Source of the DNA: Alistipes sp.
GTDB lineage: Bacteria; Bacteroidota; Bacteroidia; Bacteroidales; Rikenellaceae
Direction of reading: 5' to 3'
Length of the DNA: 40,204 bases
Assembly (NCBI GenBank): GCA_017647025.1
Contig: JAGCLL010000155.1
Span: forward strand, 1-40,204
A program made the translations under genes and the position numbers. The notes beneath the pieces are model-generated. The model was not told where the DNA came from. It made no database searches and was given only the letters and a program-made list of their open reading frames with translations. Of the stretch, positions 26,460-34,529 are shown one piece after another (position 1 is the first letter of the stretch; the number at the start of each line of letters is the position of its first letter).

Positions 26460-26544
26460 TTTAAGCGGAGAAATTTACTCTTTTACTCGAATTTTGGCTT
26501 GTGATTTGCATCTTTTGGAGGTGTAATTCGTAAAAATAAGATCT

Positions 26545-26742
26545 ATGAAAAACACAACATTGTCAGTTTTGGCGCTACTCGGAGGTATGGTACTTGGTTC
26601 GGCTGTGGCGCTTGCATTTGCCCCAAAAACGGGCGAGGAGATGCGAGGTATGGTACGAGATTTCTTGGGCGATGAGATGAACAAGTGGCACGAGGCGTGC
26701 AGACAAGCAAAGGCGGCGTGCGAGAGTGAGTCTAAGGGGTAA
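26545..26742 (+). CDS. YtxH-like small membrane protein
   Basis: A 65-residue protein with one N-terminal membrane helix (LSVLALLGGMVLGSAVALAF) followed by APKTGEEMR, the hallmark junction of YtxH-family proteins, and a short charged helix. The function of the family is poorly known; it is often linked to stress. The holin-like gene follows after 3 bp, a pairing common in Bacteroidetes. The first Met is the only sensible start. Confidence 0.82.
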   Translation: MKNTTLSVLALLGGMVLGSAVALAFAPKTGEEMRGMVRDFLGDEMNKWHEACRQAKAACESESKG

Positions 26743-26745
26743 TCT

Positions 26746-27033
26746 ATGCAGGAGCATCGATCAGGATTCGCCGCTCTTTTCATCGCTCTTTTGGCGGCAT
26801 TGGCGGCTGCACTACTCTTGTTAGTTGCGCTTGTGGTGTGGTTGGCGGATTTGATGGGTGGAGTACTCTACCCCTGCCTTATAGTAGGCGGCTTTATGGC
26901 GTTGATAGCCATTATTGTCTATAATGTATCGCTACGCCACACCCTCCGTGCTGTCCACGAAGAAATTTTGGCGATCTCCGAGATCGCCAAAATTATCCGT
27001 ATCGCCCTATCGTGGTTGGGGCGACTAATATGA
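26746..27033 (+). CDS. Small holin-superfamily-like membrane protein
   Basis: A 95-residue protein with two strong membrane helices (about 8-35 and 40-60) joined by a short loop, and a basic amphipathic C-terminal helix. This layout is like the phage-holin-family (Holin-X/YqjE-like) proteins that accompany YtxH genes; no phage genes are near. It ends 18 bp from ridA on the other strand. A perfect 14-bp hairpin lies in its last 70 bases. Confidence 0.68.
   Translation: MQEHRSGFAALFIALLAALAAALLLLVALVVWLADLMGGVLYPCLIVGGFMALIAIIVYNVSLRHTLRAVHEEILAISEIAKIIRIALSWLGRLI
26964..26994. terminator. Perfect 14-bp hairpin inside the holin-like gene
   Basis: Arms AATTTTGGCGATCT (26964-26977) and AGATCGCCAAAATT (26981-26994) surround a 3-base loop. 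It lies 39 bp before the stop codon. The convergent ridA gene ends 58 bp away, so the hairpin may end one or both transcripts; there is no long T run. Confidence 0.5.
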
Positions 27034-27051
27034 TTTTTATAGGTCTTGATG

Positions 27052-27441
27052 CTACTTTACAGCCACAGCATCAATCTCAACCTTTGCACCCATCGGCAAG
27101 GCTGCTACTTCGTAGCACATACGAGCAGGTTTCTCGCCCTCAAAGTACTCGGCATATACCGCATTCATCGCCGCAAAATCCTTGATACTGTCGAGTAAAA
27201 CGGTAGTCTTTACTATGTCGCTGTAATCCATTCCCGCCTCCTTCAAAATAGCACCGAGGTTGTTGAGTGACTGGCGAGTCTGCTCCTCGATGCTCTCTGG
27301 CATAGTGCCAGTTGCTGGGTTTATTGGGAGTTGTCCCGAAACATAGAGTGTAGCCTCTGCCTCCACAGCCTTGCGAGCCTGTGAGTAAGGGCCTACCGCC
27401 TTTGGTGCGTTCTGCGCCGCAATCGTGATAATTTTAGTCAT
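27052..27441 (-). CDS. ridA: RidA family enamine/imine deaminase
   Basis: A 129-residue protein that hydrolyses reactive 2-aminoacrylate formed by PLP enzymes. Seen are the N-terminal APKAVGPYSQA, YVSGQLP, and the active-site Arg107 in KPARMCYEVAALP with Glu122 after GAKV. The length is normal. It lies 20 bp after the C-GCAxxG-C-C gene and is probably co-transcribed with it. Confidence 0.93.
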   Translation of the reverse strand: MTKIITIAAQNAPKAVGPYSQARKAVEAEATLYVSGQLPINPATGTMPESIEEQTRQSLNNLGAILKEAGMDYSDIVKTTVLLDSIKDFAAMNAVYAEYFEGEKPARMCYEVAALPMGAKVEIDAVAVK

Positions 27442-27461
27442 AACTTTACATTATTTAGTTT

Positions 27462-27935
27462 TTAGTTCTTATTTTCAAGGTATTTACCAACAATCAACGC
27501 AGCGTCGTAGACATACTCGGCGCAAGGGCGTTTCTTGTAGTATTCGGCGGTGCGAGGCGATGGCGTAGGCTCATCTTTTGGATGGTCGAGTCCAAGCAGT
27601 GAGCGACATACTATATTGCCATTTTGCTCTCGGAACTTCTCGGCAAACTCCTGTACCAAAGCGTAGTTTGCCTTCTTGGCTGTTGCATCTGTGGCAGTGG
27701 GGCAGGGCGATAGGAAACTCGCAACAAATGCCATTCCGCTCACAGCACCGCACACCTCGCGCAGTCGTCCCATACCGCCACCAAACGAGGCGGTGATGGT
27801 GGCAACCATCTTCTCGTCAAGGTTTGTGATGTCGGCATACGCCATAGCCACCGATTGTGCGCAGTTGTAACCTTCGTTAAATAGGGCTTTGGCACGCTCG
27901 GCACGCTCTATTGGGTTAATTTTTACCTCTGACAT
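27462..27935 (-). CDS. C-GCAxxG-C-C family redox protein
   Basis: A 157-residue protein with the conserved cysteine set of this family: Cys25 (YNCAQSV), Cys62 (VCGAVSGM, the GCAxxG-like centre), Cys78 (SPCPT), Cys110 (VCRSLLG) and Cys138 (RPCAEYV). Members are thought to be redox-active or metal-binding; the exact role is unknown. A weak leftward promoter-like box TACCTTTA (27960-27967) lies upstream. It precedes ridA. Confidence 0.82.
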   Translation of the reverse strand: MSEVKINPIERAERAKALFNEGYNCAQSVAMAYADITNLDEKMVATITASFGGGMGRLREVCGAVSGMAFVASFLSPCPTATDATAKKANYALVQEFAEKFREQNGNIVCRSLLGLDHPKDEPTPSPRTAEYYKKRPCAEYVYDAALIVGKYLENKN

Positions 27936-28010
27936 AACTTAAAAATGTGATATTTTGCGTAAAGGTAGCAATTTTTTGGCGAGAAAGTTCCAAAAATTGT
28001 AATAAAAAAG

Positions 28011-28018
28011 TAAATTTG
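28011..28018 (+). promoter_or_regulatory. -7 promoter element of the receiver/ATP-grasp gene
   Basis: TAAATTTG matches TAnnTTTG, 20 bp before the ATG. No -33 TTTG is found at the usual distance. Confidence 0.35.
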
Positions 28019-28038
28019 TCGGAGTAAAAAGCAGATTT

Positions 28039-30990
28039 ATGGATATTGCCCACAACGAACAAGGCTTGGATTATGGCTCTTTGATGAGTCGTCGTATCCG
28101 CCGTATATTATTAGTTTGCAACAGTTACGACAGTTATGCGCTCGAAGAGGATGGTCGTATCGATGCTCGTATTAAGCAGGAGTACAACGAACTTAATTTG
28201 AGTAATCCGCCAGCAATCTCTCGTGTCGAGACTCCGGTCGAGGCTCTCGACTTGGTGCGTAGCGGTGAGAAGTTCGACCTCGTTATGACAATGTATAATG
28301 TGGGTACACTCGATGTCTTCACCTTTGCCGAGCAGATGAAGGAGTTGCAACCGTTGACACCTATCGTTTTGTTGACAAACTCCACCAAGGAGATACATCG
28401 CCGAATAAGCGAAAATCACACTACGGCAATTGATAAAATTTTCTGCTGGAACAACTCCACAGACCTCATTATCGCCATCATCAAGTTGTTGGAGGATTCG
28501 ATGAATGCCGACCACGACATCTTGGAGGTGGGTGTTCAGGCGATTTTGTTGGTTGAGGATTCGATTCGTTACTACTCAACATATCTTCCTGCGTTGTATA
28601 AGTTGGTACTGCAACAAAATATCGCCTCGGTGCGTGATGCGTTGAACGAAAATCAGCAGATTATGCGTAAGCGTGCCCGTCCGAAGATTTTGATGGCTAC
28701 GAACTACGACGATGCCGTTGCGTTGTATGAGCGATATAAGCAGAACTTGCTGGGTGTTATATCGGATATTGGCTTTGTATTGCACAAAAATGATGATCCG
28801 AGTACGGAGAAGTTGGATGCGGGCGTGGATTTGTGTAATCTTATCCGTGAGGATAATCCCGAAATGCCATTTCTGATGCAATCCTCGCAGGCTTCGATGC
28901 GTTCGGTAGCAGAGCAGTTGGGCGTAGGTTTTATTGTTAAAAATTCCAAGACTCTGCTTCACGAGTTGAATGAGTATATAGGTCGTGCCTGCGCATTTGG
29001 CGACTTTGTTTTGAGCGACTCGGATACTCACGATGAGATTGCCCGTGCCAAAGATTTGTATGGTTTGGAGCGATTGCTGCACAATGTGGCAGATGACATC
29101 CTCTATCGTGTAGTTTCGACAACTTACCTCTCGAAGTGGCTATTTGCACGAGGTATCTTCTCGCTCGGAAACTCCTTCCGAGCCTTGACAATAGCGGAGT
29201 TCTCGGACTTGGCTGCTGTACGCCGATTTTTGACTGACAGCATTCGTGACTACCGCATCAAACAGGGTTTGGGCGTGGTGGCTCGCTTCTCACCAGAGAC
29301 ATATAATGATGCAATATGGTTCTCGAAGTTGGGCAATGGCTCGCTCGGAGGCAAGGCACGAGGCCTGGCGTTTATGAACCATATATTGCAGAAATATAAC
29401 CTATATAATAAGTGGGATAGTGTGCGTGTTTTGGTACCACGAACACTTGTTATCACCACCGAGTACTTCGACCGCTTTATCGTAGAGAATGGTCTGCAAT
29501 ATGTGATAAATGCTGATGTGAGCGATGACGAGATTTTATCGGAGTTTGTCGCTTCGGTCTTGCCGAAAGAACTTACGGAGGCGTTGCGAGTATTTATCCG
29601 CCATGTGCGTAAACCATTGGCTATTCGCTCGTCGTCGAAGTTGGAAGACTCATATTATCAGCCATTTGCGGGTATCTATTCTACCTATATGATTCCGCAT
29701 ACCGAGAATGAAGATCAGGAACTCCGACTCCTCTCGAAGGCGATAAAGAGTGTCTATGCTTCGGTCTATTTTGCCTCATCTCGTGCCTATATCACCGCCA
29801 CGGCAAATGTGATTTCGGAGGAGAAGATGGCGATTGTCATCGAGGAGATTTGTGGCTCGGAGGATAAAGGTTACTACTTCCCAACATTCTCTGGTGTGGC
29901 TCGTTCGTTGAACTACTATCCGATAGGTTACGAGCGTGCCGAAGATGGTATTGCAAAGGTCGCTTTCGGTTTGGGTAAGGCGGTAGTAGATGGAGAACAG
30001 GTGTTGCGTTTTTCGCCAAAGTATCCGCAGAATATACTGCAAACCTCCGTGCCGGCACTCGCTATGCGAGATACGCAGCAGGTTATGTATGCCCTAAATC
30101 TCCAACCCGATAAGTTTAAGACCTCGCTTGACGATGCTGTAAACCTCGAAAAGATTAAAATTGCTGATTGTGGCTCGTTCCGCAATATGAAGCATGTCGC
30201 TTCGACTTGGGATATGCAGAATATGCGTATGACCGATTCGTCGTTGGTTGAGGGTATCAAAGTGGTTACTTTTGCCCATATCTTGAAGTATAACACCTTC
30301 CCATTGGCGGAGATTTTGGTGGAGTTGCTCGAAATTGCCGAGCGAGAGATGAAGTGCTGCGTCGAGATTGAGTTTGCTGCCAATATGGATAGAGGCGAAA
30401 GATTGGCTATCTTCAATGTTTTGCAGGTGCGACCTATTGCCGAGGGGGCTTCGGGTGCGGCGATTGACTGGTCGAAAATCGACACTTCGAATGCTTTGAT
30501 ATACTCGGAGAGTGCGCTTGGTACGGGCGCAGTGAATGATGTTTGTGATGTGGTTTATCTGCGAGAGGAGAACTTCAATCCTGCCTCAACCGAGAGAATT
30601 GCCGAGGAGGTTACCCGTCTTAATGCCAAGATGCGAGAGGAGGGAAGAGGATATGTACTGGTAGGCTTTGGTCGTTGGGGTTCGAGCAATCCGTGGTTGG
30701 GAGTGCCGGTTAAGTGGAGCGATATTTCGGAGGCGAAGGTAATCGTGGAGTGTGGTCTTGATAATTTCCGCATTGAGCCGAGTCAGGGTACGCACTTCTT
30801 CCAAAATCTCACCTCGTTTGGCGTAGGCTACATCACGGTAAATCCGTATATAGAAGATGGCTCACTTGACTTTGCCAAGTTGAATGCTATGCCTGCAACC
30901 TATGAGAGTGAGTTTGTGAGATGTGTGCGCTTTGATAACCCTCTCGAAATATGTATAGATGGAGTTGGCAATAAGGCTATTGTTAAATAG
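28039..30990 (+). CDS. Dual receiver-like domains fused to a PEP-synthase-type ATP-grasp domain
   Basis: A 983-residue cytoplasmic protein. Residues about 20-150 form a receiver-like domain (RRILLVCNSYDSY) in which the phosphoacceptor position reads FDLVMTMYN, so it is a pseudo-receiver. Residues about 165-315 form a second receiver with the acidic pocket (ILLVEDS), the acceptor Asp (GVISDIGF) and the Lys (FIVKNS). From about 430 the PPDK/PEP-synthase N-terminal ATP-binding domain is clear: GNGSLGGKARGLAFM, LAIRSSSKLEDSYYQPFAGI, and LQVRPI at about 795-800. The phosphohistidine and PEP-binding domains of real PEP synthase are absent; instead a C-terminal domain (about 830-983) with VGFGRWGSSNPWLGVPV and SQGTHFF ends the protein. 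Similar long proteins occur in Bacteroidetes, often called PEP synthase, but the missing domains argue against that reaction. It stands alone, closed by a terminator. Confidence 0.85.
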   Translation: MDIAHNEQGLDYGSLMSRRIRRILLVCNSYDSYALEEDGRIDARIKQEYNELNLSNPPAISRVETPVEALDLVRSGEKFDLVMTMYNVGTLDVFTFAEQMKELQPLTPIVLLTNSTKEIHRRISENHTTAIDKIFCWNNSTDLIIAIIKLLEDSMNADHDILEVGVQAILLVEDSIRYYSTYLPALYKLVLQQNIASVRDALNENQQIMRKRARPKILMATNYDDAVALYERYKQNLLGVISDIGFVLHKNDDPSTEKLDAGVDLCNLIREDNPEMPFLMQSSQASMRSVAEQLGVGFIVKNSKTLLHELNEYIGRACAFGDFVLSDSDTHDEIARAKDLYGLERLLHNVADDILYRVVSTTYLSKWLFARGIFSLGNSFRALTIAEFSDLAAVRRFLTDSIRDYRIKQGLGVVARFSPETYNDAIWFSKLGNGSLGGKARGLAFMNHILQKYNLYNKWDSVRVLVPRTLVITTEYFDRFIVENGLQYVINADVSDDEILSEFVASVLPKELTEALRVFIRHVRKPLAIRSSSKLEDSYYQPFAGIYSTYMIPHTENEDQELRLLSKAIKSVYASVYFASSRAYITATANVISEEKMAIVIEEICGSEDKGYYFPTFSGVARSLNYYPIGYERAEDGIAKVAFGLGKAVVDGEQVLRFSPKYPQNILQTSVPALAMRDTQQVMYALNLQPDKFKTSLDDAVNLEKIKIADCGSFRNMKHVASTWDMQNMRMTDSSLVEGIKVVTFAHILKYNTFPLAEILVELLEIAEREMKCCVEIEFAANMDRGERLAIFNVLQVRPIAEGASGAAIDWSKIDTSNALIYSESALGTGAVNDVCDVVYLREENFNPASTERIAEEVTRLNAKMREEGRGYVLVGFGRWGSSNPWLGVPVKWSDISEAKVIVECGLDNFRIEPSQGTHFFQNLTSFGVGYITVNPYIEDGSLDFAKLNAMPATYESEFVRCVRFDNPLEICIDGVGNKAIVK

Positions 30991-31022
30991 AAAATCGGCA
31001 GGGGTTTTCCCTGCCGATTTTT
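30991..31022. terminator. Bidirectional terminator between the ATP-grasp gene and clpB
   Basis: A 13-bp stem (AAAATCGGCAGGG with CCCTGCCGATTTT), a short loop, and T or A runs on both sides. It touches the stop codons of both convergent genes. Confidence 0.85.
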
Positions 31023-33171
31023 AGTTGCTGAACGAGAGTTCGTCGCCTGAAAGATCTATTACAATAGGCTGCGATTTGTCTACCTTGCCTGCCAAGATAC
31101 GCTTCGACAACTCGTTGATAACCTCTCGCTGAATTACTCGTTTCACGGGGCGTGCGCCGTATGCAGCATCGTAGCCGATATGGGCAATCCATTTGCGAGC
31201 CTTGTCGGTTACTCGCAACTCTACGCCGCTCTGTTTGAGCATCTTGTGTACAATGCCGAGTTGGATATCGACAATCTCCAAAATGTTCTTTTCGGACAAT
31301 GGCTCGAACATCACAATCTCGTCAATACGATTCAAAAATTCGGGTTTGAGGTGCATTTTTAGTTGCTCAACTACCTCTCGGCGAGTATCTTCAACTATCT
31401 CTGCCGAGACCTCACCACCTTCGCTCATAGCACGGGCGAAACGCTCCTGAATTGTGAGTGCGCCCATATTTGAGGTCATAATAATTATCGTATTGCGGAA
31501 GTCGACCGTGCGACCTTTGTTGTCGGTCAGACGACCATCGTCAAGCACCTGTAACAAGATGTTGAATACATCGGGGTGAGCCTTCTCAATCTCGTCGAGC
31601 AAGACCACCGAGTAGGGCTTGCGACGCACTGCCTCGGTGAGTTGTCCGCCCTCATCGTAACCGACATATCCCGGAGGCGCACCGACCAAGCGTGATACGG
31701 CGTGTCGCTCCTGGTACTCGCTCATATCTATTCGAGTCATCATATTCTCGTCGTTGAACAAGAACTCCGCCAAGGCACGAGCCAACTCGGTCTTTCCAAC
31801 ACCCGTTGAGCCAAGGAATATGAACGAGCCGATTGGCTTTTTCGCATCGGATAAACCTGCTCTTGCACGGCGTACAGCATCGGAAACAACCTCAATCGCC
31901 TGCTCCTGACCGACCACTCTGGCGTGGAGTGCCGACTCCATATTGAGTAACTTCTCACGCTCGGAGGCGAGCATTCGCTTTACGGGTATTCCTGTCCAGC
32001 GAGATACCACCTCGGCAATATCCTCGGCGTCGACCTCCTCCTTGATCATTGAGCCGGCAGAGGTCTGTGCCTTCAACTCCTCGTTGAACGATGCGATGCG
32101 CTTCTCTGCCTCAACAATAGAGCCGTATCTAATCTCGGCAACCTTACCGTAGTCGCCAGTGCGCTCTGCCTGTTGCGCCTCGATTTTGAGTTGCTCGATG
32201 CGCTCCTTTTCGTGCTGAATTTTGCGGATGAGATCACGCTCGCCCTCCCACTTGGCACGCATTGTCTGCGATTTCGACTTCAACTCCTTTATGTCGTTAT
32301 CGAGGGTTGCGATACGCTCCTTATCCCCCTCACGACGGATTGCCTCACGCTCAATTTCGAGTTGACGAATACGGCGGTCGAGCGAGTCCAACTCTTCGGG
32401 TACGGAGTTCATCTCCAAGCGCAAGCGAGAAGCCGCCTCATCGACCAAATCTATCGCCTTGTCGGGCAAAAATCGGGAGGTGATGTAGCGGTGCGACAAC
32501 TCCACAGCCGATACAATCGCCTCATCTTTGATACGCACCTTGTGGTGGTTTTCGTATCGCTCCTTCAAACCTCGCAAAATCGAAATCGAATCCTCTGGTG
32601 TAGGCTCATCGACCATCACCTTCTGGAAGCGGCGTTCGAGCGCCTTGTCCTGCTCGAAATACTTCTGATATTCGTCGAGCGTAGTCGCTCCGATTGTGCG
32701 CAACTCGCCACGAGCAAGGGCAGGTTTGAGGATGTTGGCAGCATCCATTGCTCCGCTGGTTTTGCCTGCTCCAACGAGGGTGTGAATTTCATCGATAAAG
32801 AGCAATACTTCTCCCTCACTCTCAATCACTTCGTTGATTACTGCTTTGAGTCGCTCCTCAAATTCGCCTTGGTACTTTGCGCCCGCAATCAACGCTCCCA
32901 TATCGAGCGAAAATATACGCTTTGAACGGAGATTTTCGGGCACATCGCCATCGATAATTCGGTGGGCAATACCCTCGACAATGGCGGTCTTTCCGACTCC
33001 CGCCTCGCCCACGAGTACGGGGTTGTTTTTGGTGCGTCGTGAGAGAATTTGCAACACCCTTCTAATCTCCTCATCACGACCAATCACAGGGTCCAATTTA
33101 CCCTTTTGCGCCTGTTCGTTGAGATCTATCGCATATCGTGATAGAGCCTCGGTTTTTTGATTACTGTTCAT
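31021..33171 (-). CDS. clpB: ClpB disaggregase lacking the N-domain
   Basis: A 716-residue AAA+ chaperone that rescues aggregated proteins with DnaK. It begins [20 protein letters not shown], which aligns to the linker before the first AAA+ module; the first Walker A (GEAGVGKT) is at 55-62, against about 206 in E. coli ClpB. So the roughly 150-residue Clp_N domain is missing, and the 174 bp upstream hold no trace of it. The first AAA+ module, the coiled-coil M-domain (about 245-370; [20 protein letters not shown]), and the second AAA+ ([48 protein letters not shown]) with D2 small domain are complete. It is not ClpA or ClpC, since the M-domain is the long ClpB type. Confidence 0.93.
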   Translation of the reverse strand: MNSNQKTEALSRYAIDLNEQAQKGKLDPVIGRDEEIRRVLQILSRRTKNNPVLVGEAGVGKTAIVEGIAHRIIDGDVPENLRSKRIFSLDMGALIAGAKYQGEFEERLKAVINEVIESEGEVLLFIDEIHTLVGAGKTSGAMDAANILKPALARGELRTIGATTLDEYQKYFEQDKALERRFQKVMVDEPTPEDSISILRGLKERYENHHKVRIKDEAIVSAVELSHRYITSRFLPDKAIDLVDEAASRLRLEMNSVPEELDSLDRRIRQLEIEREAIRREGDKERIATLDNDIKELKSKSQTMRAKWEGERDLIRKIQHEKERIEQLKIEAQQAERTGDYGKVAEIRYGSIVEAEKRIASFNEELKAQTSAGSMIKEEVDAEDIAEVVSRWTGIPVKRMLASEREKLLNMESALHARVVGQEQAIEVVSDAVRRARAGLSDAKKPIGSFIFLGSTGVGKTELARALAEFLFNDENMMTRIDMSEYQERHAVSRLVGAPPGYVGYDEGGQLTEAVRRKPYSVVLLDEIEKAHPDVFNILLQVLDDGRLTDNKGRTVDFRNTIIIMTSNMGALTIQERFARAMSEGGEVSAEIVEDTRREVVEQLKMHLKPEFLNRIDEIVMFEPLSEKNILEIVDIQLGIVHKMLKQSGVELRVTDKARKWIAHIGYDAAYGARPVKRVIQREVINELSKRILAGKVDKSQPIVIDLSGDELSFSN

Positions 33172-33258
33172 TGCTTTCTTATTTTTGGTTCTCTTTCTGA
33201 TTGTCGCCCCAGCAAATCCTTTGCCAAGTCAATTTTGAGTGCCGTTATGACGGAGAGA

Positions 33259-33341
33259 TGACATAAGTGTCAAAAAATATGACAAGAAGACGCCATTTTG
33301 ACCGAAAAATGGTATATTTGTGCAGCGAAATGTCATATTTT
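33259..33341. promoter_or_regulatory. TGTCA/TGACA boxes in the clpB-acyltransferase divergent region
   Basis: TGACATAAGTGTCA (33259-33272) is a short palindrome. AAAATATGACA (33274-33284) and TGTCATATTTT (33331-33341) form an 11-bp perfect inverted repeat. The second pair flanks the acyltransferase -7 element. It looks like an operator for one or both genes; the regulator is unknown. Confidence 0.4.
33313..33320 (+). promoter_or_regulatory. -7 promoter element of the acyltransferase gene
   Basis: TATATTTG matches TAnnTTTG. It lies inside the longer open frame and so favours the ATG at 33346 as the start (leader about 19 bases). No -33 box at the usual distance. Confidence 0.4.
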
Positions 33342-33345
33342 GGCG

Positions 33346-34434
33346 ATGAGAACTCTCAATAGATATGCCTCTGATGAAGAGGGCGTGCTTGCAACCTTCT
33401 CGTTTTTGCGATTTCCGCTGATAGTGATGGTGGTGATTTGCCACGCATATATCTACAAGTTACCGGCTAGCGGCTCCGTTGAGGGGTTTGCTGCACTCTC
33501 GTTTGTACTATCTAAAATTGTTGCCCGAATAGCCGTTCCAAACTTCTTGTTTATATCGGGTTATCTGCTTTTTAGGGGCGTAGAAAATCCCTCGTTAAGG
33601 CTCTATTGCGAGAAGTTAAAACGCAGACTGCGCACCTTGGTTATCCCATATATATTTTGGAATCTGGCGATTATTCTGCTCTACTTTATGGGGCAGATAC
33701 TCGTGCCCGACCTCTTTTCGGGTGGCAATGCCAGAGTGTGCGACTATACACCACTTGAATGGTTACAGGCTTTTTGGAGGGTAGATGGTACGGATAGTCC
33801 AATAAATCCGCCATTGTGGTATATGCGCAACCTTATGGTGCTGGTGGTGTTGTCGCCTGTGGTCTATCTGCTCCTGAAAAATAGGGTAGTCGGAGCGCTA
33901 TTCCTCGCAACGATGCTTGGCTTGTGGCTGGGTGTGCCAAAGTGTGGCGAGGTGGTATGGTTACAACCAAAGGTTGTATTCTTCTTCTCGTTAGGAGCGT
34001 GGTTTTCAATACATAGGGTGGCATTTCCGAAGTTTAGACTATCGGCTACGGCGGTGCTGCTGTTCCTCTATATTGCCGCCATAGTGGGCACACTTTCGAC
34101 GGTGGGCGAGTGGCAACGATTTGTCTATGAGGTTGCTATACTTCTCGGTATGCCGCTATCGCTCTATGTGGCGCACTACTTGGTGGTAGAAAGGGGGTGG
34201 CAGGTGCCTTCGTTGCTTGGTTCGAGTTACTTCTTTATCTATCTCTACCACTATATCCCTCAGGCGCTGGTGCAGAGGGTTATGCTTCGTGTTCTCTCTC
34301 CTGCAACCAATGGCGGTTATCTTGTTATCTACATATTTTCTGTTGTTGTAACGCTGTTTGCAGGCGTTCTTCTCTTTCACTTGATGAAACGATTTTTGCC
34401 GAAAACTACCGCCTTTATCCTTGGTAATCGCTAA
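33346..34434 (+). CDS. Acyltransferase family 3 integral membrane protein
   Basis: A 362-residue membrane protein with about ten helices. The family signature is in helix 1, RFPLIVMVVICHAYIYK, with the Arg and the putative catalytic His. IAVPNFLFISGYLLF and NPPLWYMRNLMVLVVLSPVV are also characteristic. Such enzymes O-acetylate or otherwise acylate polysaccharide, lipid or peptidoglycan; the substrate cannot be told. The frame is open from a TTG at 33298, but the -7 element lies within that part, so ATG 33346 is preferred. It is divergent from clpB and precedes dnaX by 95 bp. Confidence 0.85.
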   Translation: MRTLNRYASDEEGVLATFSFLRFPLIVMVVICHAYIYKLPASGSVEGFAALSFVLSKIVARIAVPNFLFISGYLLFRGVENPSLRLYCEKLKRRLRTLVIPYIFWNLAIILLYFMGQILVPDLFSGGNARVCDYTPLEWLQAFWRVDGTDSPINPPLWYMRNLMVLVVLSPVVYLLLKNRVVGALFLATMLGLWLGVPKCGEVVWLQPKVVFFFSLGAWFSIHRVAFPKFRLSATAVLLFLYIAAIVGTLSTVGEWQRFVYEVAILLGMPLSLYVAHYLVVERGWQVPSLLGSSYFFIYLYHYIPQALVQRVMLRVLSPATNGGYLVIYIFSVVVTLFAGVLLFHLMKRFLPKTTAFILGNR

Positions 34435-34463
34435 TTTTGGTGCGGGGAGTGATAAAAGATGGG

Positions 34464-34482
34464 GCTAAAATTATATTTTAGC
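34464..34482. terminator. AT-rich hairpin between the acyltransferase gene and dnaX
   Basis: GCTAAAAT and ATTTTAGC form an 8-bp stem with a 3-base loop. The stem is weak and no T run follows, so termination is uncertain. Confidence 0.3.
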
Positions 34483-34513
34483 GAAAAAATGGCAAGAAAT
34501 AGACAAAGTTTAT

Positions 34514-34521
34514 TAACTTTG
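34514..34521 (+). promoter_or_regulatory. -7 promoter element of dnaX
   Basis: TAACTTTG matches TAnnTTTG and ends 8 bp before the dnaX ATG at 34530, so the mRNA could be nearly leaderless. The GTG at 34521 would lie inside the promoter and is unlikely to be the start. No -33 TTTG is seen. Confidence 0.45.
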
Positions 34522-34529
34522 TGCCAATT

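Noticed and set aside
33298-33345. Upstream TTG start for the acyltransferase
   Set aside because: The -7 promoter element lies inside this part and the family starts near the ATG at 33346.
34521-34529. GTG start for dnaX
   Set aside because: The G of the GTG is the last base of the -7 element, so it would not be transcribed in the mRNA from this promoter.
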